Below, piece after piece: positions 26,476 to 35,445 of a DNA stretch of 64,000 nucleotides. Made by a program: the position numbers and the translations under genes. The stretch is from assembly GCF_020532725.1 (NCBI RefSeq), contig NZ_JAJAVC010000003.1, positions 868,001 through 932,000 of the forward strand, given 5' to 3'. Position 1 is the stretch's first letter. Each line of letters opens with the position of its first letter. Source of the stretch: Methylobacillus arboreus. GTDB lineage: Bacteria > Pseudomonadota > Gammaproteobacteria > Burkholderiales > Methylophilaceae. Below the pieces are notes generated by a model, which was given only the letters and a program-made list of their open reading frames with translations, was not told where the DNA came from and did no database searches.

Positions 26476-27357
26476 ATGGATCGTTTTATGAGCATGCAGG
26501 TGTACGCCTCGGTAGTGGAGCTTGGAAGCTTTACGGCTGCCGCCAACGTGTTCAGGATTTCCCCTGCCATGGTGACCAAGCATATCAACGAGATTGAAAG
26601 AAGGTTGGATGCGACCCTGATCAAGCGCACTACCAGGCGCTTGCAAGTGACTGAGGTAGGAAAGGACTATTACGAGAGCTGCAAGCAAATCCTCAAGCAG
26701 GTCGAGGCGGCTGAAGCGGGAGCGACGATAGTCAGTGGCAGGCCCAAGGGGTTGCTCAAGGTCACGGCATCCCTTTGGTTTGGGTCCTTGATGCTCTCAC
26801 CGATTATTTGCGATTACCTCATGGCCTATCCAGAGGTCAGCATCGAACTGTCTCTCTCTGACCGTTTTGTTGACATCATTGATGAAGGGTTCGATGTCGC
26901 CGTTCGGATTGGTGAACTGGCAGATTCTTCCTATATTGCCCGTCAACTTTCCACATTCGAGCTGGCCATATGCGCATCGCCAGCTTACTTAGACAAACAT
27001 GGAATTCCAACGAAGCCAGAACACTTACGCGATCACCATTGCCTCGGGTTCACTAATTGGCGCAACCATAGTGGCTGGAAAGTGGTTGAGAAATCAATTA
27101 ACCGTCACAGCAGCAACCACTCCCGATTTGCTTCCAACAATGGACAAGCATTAAGAGAAGCAGCATTAAAAGGAATTGGCATCATCATGATGAGCAAAGT
27201 ATTACTTGAAGCAGACCTTAGCAATGGCACATTGGTAGAGGTGCTGAAAGACTTCACTCCCCCGCCCAAGCCCGTACACGCTGTTTATCCCAAGGAGAGG
27301 CAAGCGACACCCAAATTAACATCATTTATAGATTATTTAATTCATAGGCTTGGTTAA
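26476..27357 (+). CDS. LysR-family transcriptional regulator
   Basis: 293 residues. N-terminal winged HTH (SMQVYASVVELGSFTAAANV...SPAMVTKHINEIERRL), then the substrate-binding domain (about 90-290) with DRFVDIIDEGFDVAVRIGEL, the pattern of the CrgA/AaeR-like group. The effector is unknown. It probably represses or activates the divergent SDR gene and binds in the shared gap 26309-26475. Confidence 0.93.
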   Translation: MDRFMSMQVYASVVELGSFTAAANVFRISPAMVTKHINEIERRLDATLIKRTTRRLQVTEVGKDYYESCKQILKQVEAAEAGATIVSGRPKGLLKVTASLWFGSLMLSPIICDYLMAYPEVSIELSLSDRFVDIIDEGFDVAVRIGELADSSYIARQLSTFELAICASPAYLDKHGIPTKPEHLRDHHCLGFTNWRNHSGWKVVEKSINRHSSNHSRFASNNGQALREAALKGIGIIMMSKVLLEADLSNGTLVEVLKDFTPPPKPVHAVYPKERQATPKLTSFIDYLIHRLG

Positions 27358-27361
27358 GCAT

Positions 27362-28084
27362 TTATTCAGCCGCAACATCGCGCCGCATGAAATCCTGCAA
27401 GCGCTGGTGCTGTTTTCCTGATGCATCAAAATTATCCGGCGACAGCCATTGCCGATAAACCTGTGCCAATCCGGGCCATTCGCTGTCAATGATGGAAAAC
27501 CATGCCGTATCCCGATTGCGCCCCTTGTAGACGACGGCCTGGCGGAATATCCCCTCGAACGTGAACCCCAGGCGCAATGCTGCTGCCTTTGAAGGCGCAT
27601 TCAGGCTGTCGCACTTCCATTCATAACGCCGATAACCCAAGGTTTCAAAAGCATATTGCATGAGCAGGAACTGCGCCTCGGTGGCCGCGGTGGATTTCTG
27701 CAACAAAGGCGAATACACCACAAAGCCGACTTCCACAGAACCAACAGCCGGACTGATGCGCATCAAGGCCAGGGTGCCCAGCGCTTTTCCGCTCAGTGGA
27801 TCGACAATCGCGTAATGCTGTGGATCAACAGAGGATTTCAATGATGCAACATACGCCTGGCAATCCCCGGGATTATCCGGCCTATCTAGGGGAATATAGG
27901 TCCAATCCCTGGCATCAGGCGCCTGATGGTATGCGGCAAACAGGCTTTCCGCGTGCCTGTCATCAATCGGCTCCAGCCAGCAGTAGCGGCCTTTAAGAAT
28001 CGTATGCGGCGGGAATGGCCGAGGTTGCCAATCAGGCAGGCTGCGACCAACAGGCTGGCCGTACTTATTCACATCCTGGCTCAT
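27362..28084 (-). CDS. GNAT acetyltransferase (RimJ/RimL type)
   Basis: 240 residues. The GNAT core is visible: VEVGFVVYSPLLQKSTAATEAQFLLMQYAFETLGYRRYEWKCDSLNAPSKAAALRLGFTFEGIFR, ending in the LGF.FEG.FR motif of the RimJ/RimL N-acetyltransferase group. Members acetylate protein N-termini, amino acids or small molecules with acetyl-CoA; the substrate cannot be told. It starts 7 bp after the amidotransferase stop on the same strand, so the two genes likely form an operon. Confidence 0.9.
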   Translation of the reverse strand: MSQDVNKYGQPVGRSLPDWQPRPFPPHTILKGRYCWLEPIDDRHAESLFAAYHQAPDARDWTYIPLDRPDNPGDCQAYVASLKSSVDPQHYAIVDPLSGKALGTLALMRISPAVGSVEVGFVVYSPLLQKSTAATEAQFLLMQYAFETLGYRRYEWKCDSLNAPSKAAALRLGFTFEGIFRQAVVYKGRNRDTAWFSIIDSEWPGLAQVYRQWLSPDNFDASGKQHQRLQDFMRRDVAAE

Positions 28085-28091
28085 GGCATTG

Positions 28092-28787
28092 TCACCACTG
28101 GCTCAACCATTGCTTGATCACCCGTTCCAGCCTGGGAGCCAATTGCGGTGCAAAAGCCTGCCCCTGTTTGCGCAGTTCTGGAATGGAGAATCCACCCAGC
28201 TCCCCCACGTGCCCGACATACCAGCGCTCCAACCCTGCCGCCGTTACCTCGATGTGGAATTGCAGGGCAAGCCCGTGCTTGCCGTAGGCAAACGCCTGAT
28301 TGGCATAGAGGGATGAGGAGGCCAGCCTGACTGCACCTTCAGGCAGGTCAAACGTGTCGCCATGCCAATGCAGCACCGAATGGTCCTCTCCAATCGGCGC
28401 CAATACGGATTGCCGGCCCTCCGCAGTGAGGCTTAACGGGCTCCAGCCAATTTCCTTGCCCGCCTCGCCTGCATAGACCTTCGCCCCGAGCGAATGCGCC
28501 ATGATCTGAGCGCCCAGGCAAATCCCGAGGGTTGGCTGTCCACGCCTAAGGCGCTCGCCGGTCAAGTCGATCACGGGCTGAAGGAAAGGATAGTCGTCGG
28601 TCTGGTAAACGCCGATCGGCCCGCCCAGCACCACCAGCAAGTCTGCATCGCGCGCTTGCTTCAAGTCCGTGCCGGTGGCATTGGGCGTATCGATATACTG
28701 GGTTTGATAGCTAGCCTGCTCAAGCAATGGCGCAATGCCATCGAGATCCTCGAAGGCAATATGGCGCAGCGTAACAGCGGTTTTCAT
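28092..28787 (-). CDS. Class I glutamine amidotransferase-like protein
   Basis: 231 residues. The triad is complete: the nucleophile Cys in LGICLGAQIMA, and His and Glu in LQFHIEVT. The oxyanion segment LGGPIGVYQ is also present. It resembles the GuaA-like free-standing amidotransferases (YfeJ type), which hydrolyse gamma-glutamyl bonds of unknown substrates. No synthetase domain is attached or adjacent, so it is not GMP synthase. Probably co-transcribed with the GNAT gene. Confidence 0.9.
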   Translation of the reverse strand: MKTAVTLRHIAFEDLDGIAPLLEQASYQTQYIDTPNATGTDLKQARDADLLVVLGGPIGVYQTDDYPFLQPVIDLTGERLRRGQPTLGICLGAQIMAHSLGAKVYAGEAGKEIGWSPLSLTAEGRQSVLAPIGEDHSVLHWHGDTFDLPEGAVRLASSSLYANQAFAYGKHGLALQFHIEVTAAGLERWYVGHVGELGGFSIPELRKQGQAFAPQLAPRLERVIKQWLSQW

Positions 28788-28879
28788 GACATGTTCTCCT
28801 TATTATTGGTCAGTCTATGGGTGCACCATTTAACAGTAAATACGCCATGTACGGTAGTGATTGCAGATGAAAAGCCTGA

Positions 28880-29524
28880 TCAGCCAGCCGCGCGAAATGT
28901 CAGGTTTATCCGCGCATTGCCAGCCGTGCAATGCTGCCCTGCCTTAAGCGGCAATATGCCGTGGTAGCGCAACCGGGCCGGGCCGCCCCACACGACGACA
29001 TCGCCATGATGAAGCTCCGTACGCAGCACCGGATCTGTGCGCTTCAATCCGCCAAACAGGAAAGTTGCAGGCAAACCCAACGACACCGAGACGATAGGCT
29101 GGGAAAAATCACGCTCATCCTTGTCCTGGTGCAAGCTGAGCTTGGCCCCTGCTTCGTAACGGTTGATCAGGCAGGCATCGGGCCTAAACCGGTCGAATCC
29201 GGCCTTGGCAGCGGCTGATTCTGCAAGGGTGATAAAAGATGGCGGCATGGGTGGCCAAGGCTGGCCGGATAAAGGATCTTCCACAGCATAACGATACCCG
29301 GCATGGTCGGAAACCCAGCCCAGCCTTCCACAATTACTCATGGCGACTGACATGGTCAAGCCGCCCGGCGTTTGCATGTGGCGCCAGGGCGCGGCACTCA
29401 ATACCTGTTGCAAATCCTGCCAGAGCTGGCTGGCACAATCCCCTGCAAAATCACGCAGGATGAATGCGCCCGGCTGCAATGTAATGAGCGCTTGTTCCAT
29501 GTGGCCGAAAAGATCGTGATTCAT
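28880..29524 (-). CDS. alkB: AlkB-like 2-oxoglutarate/Fe(II) DNA dioxygenase
   Basis: 214 residues, the normal AlkB length. The cofactor residues are all visible: NRYEAG (121-126), H132 and D134 (LHQDKDE), H188 (RYHGIL), and the 2-oxoglutarate-binding pair R205 and R211 (RINLTFR). It removes methyl groups from N1-methyladenine and N3-methylcytosine in DNA by oxidation, releasing formaldehyde. The gene follows ada on the same strand with a 42-bp gap, as in the ada-alkB operon of enteric bacteria, so Ada induction is likely. Confidence 0.95.
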   Translation of the reverse strand: MNHDLFGHMEQALITLQPGAFILRDFAGDCASQLWQDLQQVLSAAPWRHMQTPGGLTMSVAMSNCGRLGWVSDHAGYRYAVEDPLSGQPWPPMPPSFITLAESAAAKAGFDRFRPDACLINRYEAGAKLSLHQDKDERDFSQPIVSVSLGLPATFLFGGLKRTDPVLRTELHHGDVVVWGGPARLRYHGILPLKAGQHCTAGNARINLTFRAAG

Positions 29525-29566
29525 GTCGTGGTTGATTGCGAGCTAAGGTGAAAGGTAAAACGTGAG

Positions 29567-30634
29567 TTATTCGGATTCCTTATCCAGCAGTGCCCGCTTG
29601 CGTTGCAGCCCCCACCGGTATCCAGCCAGCTGACCATCGGAGCGCAACACGCGATGGCATGGAATCGCTACTGCCAACTTGTTGGCTGCACAGGCACTCG
29701 CCACTGCACGTATGGCATTGGGCGCTCCCAGTTGCTGCGCCAGCTCCGAATAGCTGACGGTCTGCCCAGGAGGAATAGCGCGCAACAATTGCCATACGCG
29801 TTGCTGGAAGGCAGTACCTTGGATATCCAATGGCAATTCCACTGCCTGGGTTGGATTAACGACCAGCTCTACAACCTTGGCAAGCAATTGCTCGAATCCG
29901 GAATTGCCCCACACTAACTCGGCATGCGGAAAAATGCTGCGTAATTCGGTCAACAGCGTATCAGCATTGTCCCCCAAGAGGATGGCACTGATACCTTTAT
30001 CAGTAGCAGCAACCAGCATCTGTCCCAAAGCGCACTCGGCCATGCCATACTCGATGCGCTTGTGCATGCCGCCTTTTTTGTAGCTCGTCGGCGTCATGCC
30101 GAGCGATCCTTCTGCCTGCACGTAGAAACGACCAGGCGTGTTGAAGCCGGCATCATAAATAGCATCTGTCACATTCGTCCCTTGTTGCAAACCGGTTTTT
30201 ACCCTGCGTAGCCGGATCGCAGTGGCATACTGTTTTGGCGTAACGCCAGTCATGGCCCTAAACACGCGATGAAAGTGGAATTGGCTTATTCCAAGCTTTG
30301 CCGCCAATTGCGGCAACTGGATGTCGGGATTTTTCTCCATCAGCTTGCAGGCCTCCATGATCAACCCCATATGAGGCGCCTGCGGCAAAATCTGGTCTGG
30401 CTTGCAACGCTTGCAAGGCCTGAAACCGGCTTGCGCTGCCGCAAGGGCACTGGGGTAAAAACTGACATGCTCCGGCTTGGGCTTGCGCGCCGGACAGGAA
30501 GGCCGGCAATAGATGCCGGTGCTATGCACGGCGTAATAGAACTGTCCATCCAGGCTGGCATCGCGATGCGATACTGCCTGCCAGCGCGGGTCATTCTCAA
30601 TCGCAGACCTGGTTTGCTCCTTGCCCTCCTGCAT
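29567..30634 (-). CDS. ada: Ada: bifunctional O6-methylguanine methyltransferase and transcriptional activator
   Basis: 355 residues. The zinc/methyl-phosphotriester domain keeps four Cys (C43, C47, C74, C77). An AraC-type HTH follows (about 92-185), then a joint and the methyltransferase domain with PCHRV (active C326) and the HTH-like AIRAVASACAANKLA. Methyl transfer to C43 turns it into an activator of its own operon; transfer to C326 repairs O6-methylguanine directly. It lies just upstream of alkB. A MITE-like repeat fills most of the region upstream of its start and may separate or contain part of its promoter. Confidence 0.96.
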   Translation of the reverse strand: MQEGKEQTRSAIENDPRWQAVSHRDASLDGQFYYAVHSTGIYCRPSCPARKPKPEHVSFYPSALAAAQAGFRPCKRCKPDQILPQAPHMGLIMEACKLMEKNPDIQLPQLAAKLGISQFHFHRVFRAMTGVTPKQYATAIRLRRVKTGLQQGTNVTDAIYDAGFNTPGRFYVQAEGSLGMTPTSYKKGGMHKRIEYGMAECALGQMLVAATDKGISAILLGDNADTLLTELRSIFPHAELVWGNSGFEQLLAKVVELVVNPTQAVELPLDIQGTAFQQRVWQLLRAIPPGQTVSYSELAQQLGAPNAIRAVASACAANKLAVAIPCHRVLRSDGQLAGYRWGLQRKRALLDKESE

Positions 30635-30657
30635 GTCATCCTCCTTAGCTTTATCCT

Positions 30658-30930
30658 TAGAGCCTGTTCACCATCTTTTCATGGGGTGCGCATGGCTTCA
30701 AAACACGTCCGGTCAAGGCGCAGTCCGCAGGTAATGCTCATTGCCTTGCCAAGGGCTGCAACGCGGAGCGGGCGCGTTTTGGGGCCATGCCCTTCGGGTT
30801 ATCCCGGCAGCGCAGCCGCTGCTGCGTTGCAAATCCTCGCCGGGCAATAAGCCCGTCTGCGGTTTGCGCCTTGCATCACCTACCCTGCCGGGACAACGTA
30901 CCCGATGAAAAGATGGTGAACAGGCTCTTA
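30658..30930. repeat. MITE-like repeat, copy 2 (273 bp, terminal inverted repeats)
   Basis: TAGAGCCTGTTCACCATCTT at the left is inverted as AGATGGTGAACAGGCTCTTA at the right; the ends match almost perfectly over ~26 bases. The interior resembles copy 1 (8948-9203) along its whole length, with substitutions and small gaps. It lies in the 420-bp gap between ada and the divergent glycosylase gene. Confidence 0.8.
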
Positions 30931-31055
30931 CAATATATCGGCTAGTCTAGCAAAGCGGTTGTACGATTGGCTTCGCGTTTCTTGCTGTTGAATTTATATT
31001 GTCAGCCGGCTTTCAAATCGCGGTATGCTGCGGATTTTCAATACAAACCATCCAT

Positions 31056-31670
31056 ATGCACACACCCTCGCCTGCGAGCATGTTTCTTGCCGCCATTGAT
31101 CACGACTGGGCAAGACTGGTGAATACCATAGGCCCATGCCCAGACCCGGCACCAGCATCGCAAACCCCATATGAAGCCTTGATCCGGGCAGTGGCTTACC
31201 AGCAATTGCATGGCAAGGCCGCAGCAGCCATCCTCGGCAGGCTGCTGACCCTGCACGAGGAAAACTTCCCATCTCCTGAAGCATTGCTGGCAACTGATGT
31301 CGCAGCCCTGCGTGCCTGTGGGTTTTCCGCGAGAAAGATCAATTGCATCCACGGGCTTGCACAGGCATCGCTAGCCGGGAAAATCCCCGGTCATGCAGCA
31401 GCGCACGCCATGGATGATGAAGCGCTGATCTCACAACTTGTAGAGCTGCCGGGCATCGGGCGCTGGACCGTCGAGATGCTGCTCATGCATACCCTGGGAC
31501 GCCCCGACATCCTGCCGGTCGATGACTTTGGCGTGCGCGAGGGCTACCGCCGCCTGAAAGGACTCAGCACCGCCCCCGCGCCACGTAGCCTGCGGGAGAT
31601 CGGTTTGGCGTGGAGCCCTTACCGTAGCAGTGCTGCCTGGTATCTCTGGCGGGTGCCTAAGAGCGGCTAA
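31056..31670 (+). CDS. DNA-3-methyladenine glycosylase (HhH-GPD family)
   Basis: 204 residues from the ATG at 31056; a start at 30999 would add 19 residues with no family support. The helix-hairpin-helix is LVELPGIGRWTVEMLLMHTLG and the catalytic Asp lies in ILPVDDFGVREGY. It lacks the N-terminal domain of E. coli AlkA, so it resembles the shorter yeast Mag-like enzymes. It excises N3-methyladenine and similar lesions, leaving an abasic site. It is divergent from ada and alkB, giving a three-gene alkylation-repair group around one intergenic region. Confidence 0.92.
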   Translation: MHTPSPASMFLAAIDHDWARLVNTIGPCPDPAPASQTPYEALIRAVAYQQLHGKAAAAILGRLLTLHEENFPSPEALLATDVAALRACGFSARKINCIHGLAQASLAGKIPGHAAAHAMDDEALISQLVELPGIGRWTVEMLLMHTLGRPDILPVDDFGVREGYRRLKGLSTAPAPRSLREIGLAWSPYRSSAAWYLWRVPKSG

Positions 31671-31776
31671 CAAAACTCTCCTGGCGTTGTTACCCTGCCT
31701 TGCCGTACCACTTGTACTGTCCGCGGCAGAGTGCCTAGCCAGGATCGCTCGCTTTAAAACTATTCAGCCAAGAAAA

Positions 31777-33999
31777 TTACAAGTGGCGCTTGGCCGAATT
31801 GACGCTAGGCACTTGTCGCAACAAGGCAAGCAGGCGCGCCAGTTGGTCCAGATCGACAATCTCGATTGAGAAACTCATCTTGGCCTGGTTGTTGCGGCTT
31901 TGGGTCTTGACCTGAGTGACATTCACCCGCTCGCGCGCAAACAGGTCGCTGATGTCACGCAACAGGCCTTGGCGGTCATAGGCCTCGATCGCAATATCCA
32001 CTGCAGCAAGTTTTTCCTGACGATTGCCCCATTGCGTTGCCAGCAGGCGATCGTGCTTTTCCTCGGGCAACCGATGGATAAAGGGGCAAGCCTGACGGTG
32101 TATCGTCACCCCGCGGCCCCGCGTCACATAGCCCACAATCGGGTCCGGAGGTGCAGGCTTGCAGCATTTCGCCATATAGGTCATCAGGTTGCCCACGCCC
32201 TCGACCAATACCCCTGATGAATCGACATTGCTGCCAGACTTGAGCAGGAAGGGAGCATTCTGCTCCTGCTTGACCGGCAACTCGCTTTGCACGGCCTGGG
32301 TGATCTGGTGCTCGCCAATCTCCCCGCGCCCAATCGCAGCGAGCAGCTCATCCAGCTTGGGAAAATGCAGCCTCTGCGCGATCTTCTCGAGATTGATGTC
32401 CACCGCGCCCAGGCGATGCAGCTCCTTATCCAGCCGGGTGCGCCCCTGGGCAACATTTTCCTCGAAATTCTGATAACGGAACCAATGCCGCACCTTGGCA
32501 CGTGCGCGGGCGCTTTGCAGGTAGCCCAGGTTCGGGTTCAGCCAATCCCTGCTGGGCGCCCCCTGCTTGGCAGCCATGATCTCCACGCGCTGGCCGTTTT
32601 GCAGCTTGTAGTTGAGCGGCACGATGCTGCCATCCACCTTGGCGCCGCGGGTACGGTGCCCAAGGTCGGTATGCAGGATATAGGCAAAATCCACCGGGGT
32701 CGCGCCACGCGGCAGGTCAACCACCTTGCCTTGAGGCGTCAGCACATAGACCTTGTCCTGGAACAGTTCATTCTTGAATTGGCCGATCGCACCGCCATCG
32801 TCGGACACATCCTGCTTCCACTCCAAGATCTGCCGCAACCAAACAATCTTCTCATCAAACTTACTGTCAGCCTTGCCGCCCTCTTTGTACCGCCAATGTG
32901 CCGCGACACCCAGCTCAGAGTTGTAATGCATTTCGTGCGTACGTATCTGTACCTCAAGCGGCAGGTTGCGGGGCCCAATGACCACAGTATGCAAAGAGCG
33001 GTAGTTATTGCTCTTGGGACGCGCGATATAGTCATCGAACTCCTTGGGGATAGGCTGCCAAAGATTATGAATCAAGCCGAGGACGGCATAGCAATCCTTA
33101 ATGTCATCCACCAGGATGCGCACGGCCCGCACATCATATAACTCGCTGAAGGAAAGCTGTTTGCGCCGCATCTTGTTGACGATGCTGTAGATATGCTTGG
33201 GGCGGCCCATCATCTCGGCCTTGATCCCCGCCGCCTGCAATTGCTCCCGCAGCAGCTCCAGCACCTCGTTGATGTACTGCTCGCGCCCGACTCGCTTCTC
33301 GGCAAGCAGCTTGGCTACTTCCTTATAAAGCTTGGGCTCCAGGAAGCGCAGGGATAAATCCTCCAGCTCCCACTTGATATGCCAGATCCCCAGGCGGTTG
33401 GCCAGAGGCGCAAAAATCGTTTTTGCCTCATGGGCAACCCGCTGCTGCTCCGACCCAGGCGCACCGGCAAGGCTACGGAGTGTCTCCACACGGTCGGCCA
33501 GCTTGATCAGGACGACACGAATATCCTCGACCATGCCGAGCAGCATTTTGCGCAAGCTCTCTACCTGGGCCTGCTGCGCTTCCCCTTCCTTCTTGCGGTC
33601 CTTGGTATGATTGATATCCGGACGGCTGAAGCCCTGAATCTGCTCCATACGCGCAATGCCTTCGACCAGTGCGACGATCTGCGCATCAAACTCAGCCTGC
33701 AGCTTTTCTTTCCACTCAGGCAGATATTCCGGGCAGGCGTGCAGAATCGTAGCGGCAATCGTCTCGGCATCCATGCCCATGCCCGCAAGAATGGAGGCAA
33801 CCCCCAATACATGATGCAGCACAGGGACTGTCGTCACCTCATGGCGCTCTGCGTAACAAGGCGCGACAAAATCGGCACTCTTGCGAATGAGCGCTACTTC
33901 ATCGGGAGTGAATTGCTTGTCCAGTGACGCAAGCCATGACTCGATATCGAGTGCTCCTTGCTCGCTGGCTTGGGAAAGAAGATCAGGAACAAAAACCAT
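31777..33999 (-). CDS. relA: RelA (p)ppGpp synthetase
   Basis: 740 residues. The N-terminal hydrolase region has lost its HD pair (ILHACPEY where SpoT/Rel have HDxxED), so it should only synthesise. The synthetase domain is intact (RAVRILVDDIKDCYAVLGLIH, YIARPKSNNYRSLHT). A TGS domain follows (VYVLTPQGKVVDLPRGATPVDFAYILH), then a Cys/zinc segment (MAKCCKPAPPDPIVGYVTRGRG) and a C-terminal ACT domain. It makes (p)ppGpp from ATP and GTP/GDP at stalled ribosomes with uncharged tRNA. It is a single-gene unit. Confidence 0.97.
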   Translation of the reverse strand: MVFVPDLLSQASEQGALDIESWLASLDKQFTPDEVALIRKSADFVAPCYAERHEVTTVPVLHHVLGVASILAGMGMDAETIAATILHACPEYLPEWKEKLQAEFDAQIVALVEGIARMEQIQGFSRPDINHTKDRKKEGEAQQAQVESLRKMLLGMVEDIRVVLIKLADRVETLRSLAGAPGSEQQRVAHEAKTIFAPLANRLGIWHIKWELEDLSLRFLEPKLYKEVAKLLAEKRVGREQYINEVLELLREQLQAAGIKAEMMGRPKHIYSIVNKMRRKQLSFSELYDVRAVRILVDDIKDCYAVLGLIHNLWQPIPKEFDDYIARPKSNNYRSLHTVVIGPRNLPLEVQIRTHEMHYNSELGVAAHWRYKEGGKADSKFDEKIVWLRQILEWKQDVSDDGGAIGQFKNELFQDKVYVLTPQGKVVDLPRGATPVDFAYILHTDLGHRTRGAKVDGSIVPLNYKLQNGQRVEIMAAKQGAPSRDWLNPNLGYLQSARARAKVRHWFRYQNFEENVAQGRTRLDKELHRLGAVDINLEKIAQRLHFPKLDELLAAIGRGEIGEHQITQAVQSELPVKQEQNAPFLLKSGSNVDSSGVLVEGVGNLMTYMAKCCKPAPPDPIVGYVTRGRGVTIHRQACPFIHRLPEEKHDRLLATQWGNRQEKLAAVDIAIEAYDRQGLLRDISDLFARERVNVTQVKTQSRNNQAKMSFSIEIVDLDQLARLLALLRQVPSVNSAKRHL

Positions 34000-34270
34000 G
34001 TATCATATTATGTCATCAAAACGGTTTTTCTCAAGCGTTGCCCAATCGGCCTGAAAGCCGCATCCAGCCTTGCTGAAAATATAACCAGGGCAAGCTTGCG
34101 GTGATAGGACAAGTACTTAAGCTTCCTATCCTGATACCACCCACAAATTTATCCACAGAATATGTGAATGAATCGCCAAGAATTCAAGATTAGGGCACTT
34201 TCTGATCTTGGCATGGTCTACCAATCTCGCAACTCCCAATAAATCAATAATCTATATGAGGAAAGCTAAC

Positions 34271-34627
34271 ATGATGAAACGTACTCTCGCCACGCTGACC
34301 ATGATCGGTGCCTTTTCTGCACAGGCCTATGCTGCTGAAGACGTATCCAAGCTTAATCCCCAGCCAGGTCAGTGGAGCACGGTCATTGCCATCTTCGACC
34401 ATTTGGAAAATCACTACCTGCTGAAAACCTCGGTGCACGACGACATTGAATCCTGTTCCGCTCGTTTGCAAAATACAGCCGAACAGATCAAGAAAGCGAA
34501 CAACGTCGTTTTCACTGCACCGCGCAATACCAAGGTAAGCTTTGAAAAGGAAGAAGGCGTGGAGAACGAAGCCAAGGTGCTGGAAATCCGCTGTGTATTG
34601 GAACCATTCCGTCCAGAACGGGTTTAA
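34271..34627 (+). CDS. Small secreted protein of unknown function
   Basis: 118 residues from the ATG at 34271, preceded by GAGGAAAG. The signal peptide MMKRTLATLTMIGAFSAQAYA ends at AYA-AEDV. The mature domain of ~97 residues has two Cys (ESCSAR, IRCVLE) likely to form a disulphide, and no recognised domain. A terminator-like hairpin follows, so it is probably a single transcript. The family is not recognised. Confidence 0.75.
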   Translation: MMKRTLATLTMIGAFSAQAYAAEDVSKLNPQPGQWSTVIAIFDHLENHYLLKTSVHDDIESCSARLQNTAEQIKKANNVVFTAPRNTKVSFEKEEGVENEAKVLEIRCVLEPFRPERV

Positions 34628-34655
34628 GTAAGCCTCATTCTTCAAGCAACACTCG

Positions 34656-34683
34656 AATGGCGCCTTCAACGGCGCCATTTTCA
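34656..34683 (+). terminator. Terminator-like hairpin
   Basis: AATGGCGCC (34656-34664) pairs with GGCGCCATT (34671-34679) over a 6-base loop, followed by TTTC. Confidence 0.6.
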
Positions 34684-34788
34684 TGTACGACCGTTGTTTA
34701 TTCCTACATGGGTTTCAGATAGCGGCGGAATGCACAATTCACACCCGACGCCTAAAATGGTTCATTCGAAACCTTGCTGATAATCGCC

Positions 34789-34893
34789 ATGTCTAAAATC
34801 ATCATATTAGTGATTGTTGCCGTCCTTGTTCTCATTCTCGGTTATTGGGTAGTGGAGATAATAGAATTGGCGCCCCCGCCTGGTTCGACGTAG
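34789..34893 (+). CDS. Possible 34-residue single-span membrane protein
   Basis: ATG at 34789 opens a frame of 34 codons: MSKIIILVIVAVLVLILGYW then VVEIIELAPPPGST, ending in TAG at 34893. It would be one transmembrane helix with a short tail, like many small membrane proteins. There is no clear ribosome site, so expression is uncertain. The remainder of this 330-bp gap holds only the hairpin at 34656. Confidence 0.35.
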   Translation: MSKIIILVIVAVLVLILGYWVVEIIELAPPPGST

Positions 34894-34956
34894 CGCCTTA
34901 TCAAGACAACATCTCTAGGGTAAAGTAACGGAATAGTCACTTTCCGGGATACGGCC

Positions 34957-35445
34957 ATGCTGCCACAAGCATCTACAAGCATCATCACCCTGATGGCACT
35001 CCTCAGCTTGAATGGCTGCGCCAACGCAGCCAAGATCGACGAGAAAGTCCCCTACCCCCAGGCAGAGGCAGGCTATACACGCCATGTCATCCACCTTTCT
35101 CCGCTGAAAGAAGAAGAAGAAGCAACCAAGCTGGAACTGCAAGTCGGCAAAACCCTGACAGTGGACTGCAACCGTCATAGCTTCGGTGCAAAGCTGGCTG
35201 AGCATACCGTGCAAGGCTGGGGCTACCCATATTATCGAGTAGATCATGTGACCGGCCCCATCTCCACCCGCATGGCATGTCCGCCGGGGAGTGAAAAACC
35301 CCGTTTTGTCGCGGCGAATGGCGATGGCTTCCTGCTACGCTATAACAGCAAACTACCGGTTGTCGTTTATCTTCCCGATGGTTTTGAATTGAGATATCGC
35401 ACCTGGCAGGCAGCGCTCGAATTCCAAACAGCCGCACCGGAATAA
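34957..35445 (+). CDS. eco: Ecotin: serine-protease inhibitor, possibly lipid-anchored
   Basis: 162 residues. The fold signature is clear: PYPQAEAGYTRHVIHLSP, TVDCNRH, QGWGYPYYRVDHVTGP and LRYNSKLPVVVYLPDG. The disulphide pair is C71-C108. The reactive-site loop ISTRMACP places Arg105 at P1, where E. coli ecotin has Met, which predicts preference for trypsin-like proteases. Ecotins normally have a plain signal peptide and are soluble periplasmic dimers; here the N-terminus reads LLSLNG-C21-ANA, which fits a lipobox, so a membrane-anchored form is possible. The gene is monocistronic, upstream of the cyo operon. Confidence 0.93.
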   Translation: MLPQASTSIITLMALLSLNGCANAAKIDEKVPYPQAEAGYTRHVIHLSPLKEEEEATKLELQVGKTLTVDCNRHSFGAKLAEHTVQGWGYPYYRVDHVTGPISTRMACPPGSEKPRFVAANGDGFLLRYNSKLPVVVYLPDGFELRYRTWQAALEFQTAAPE

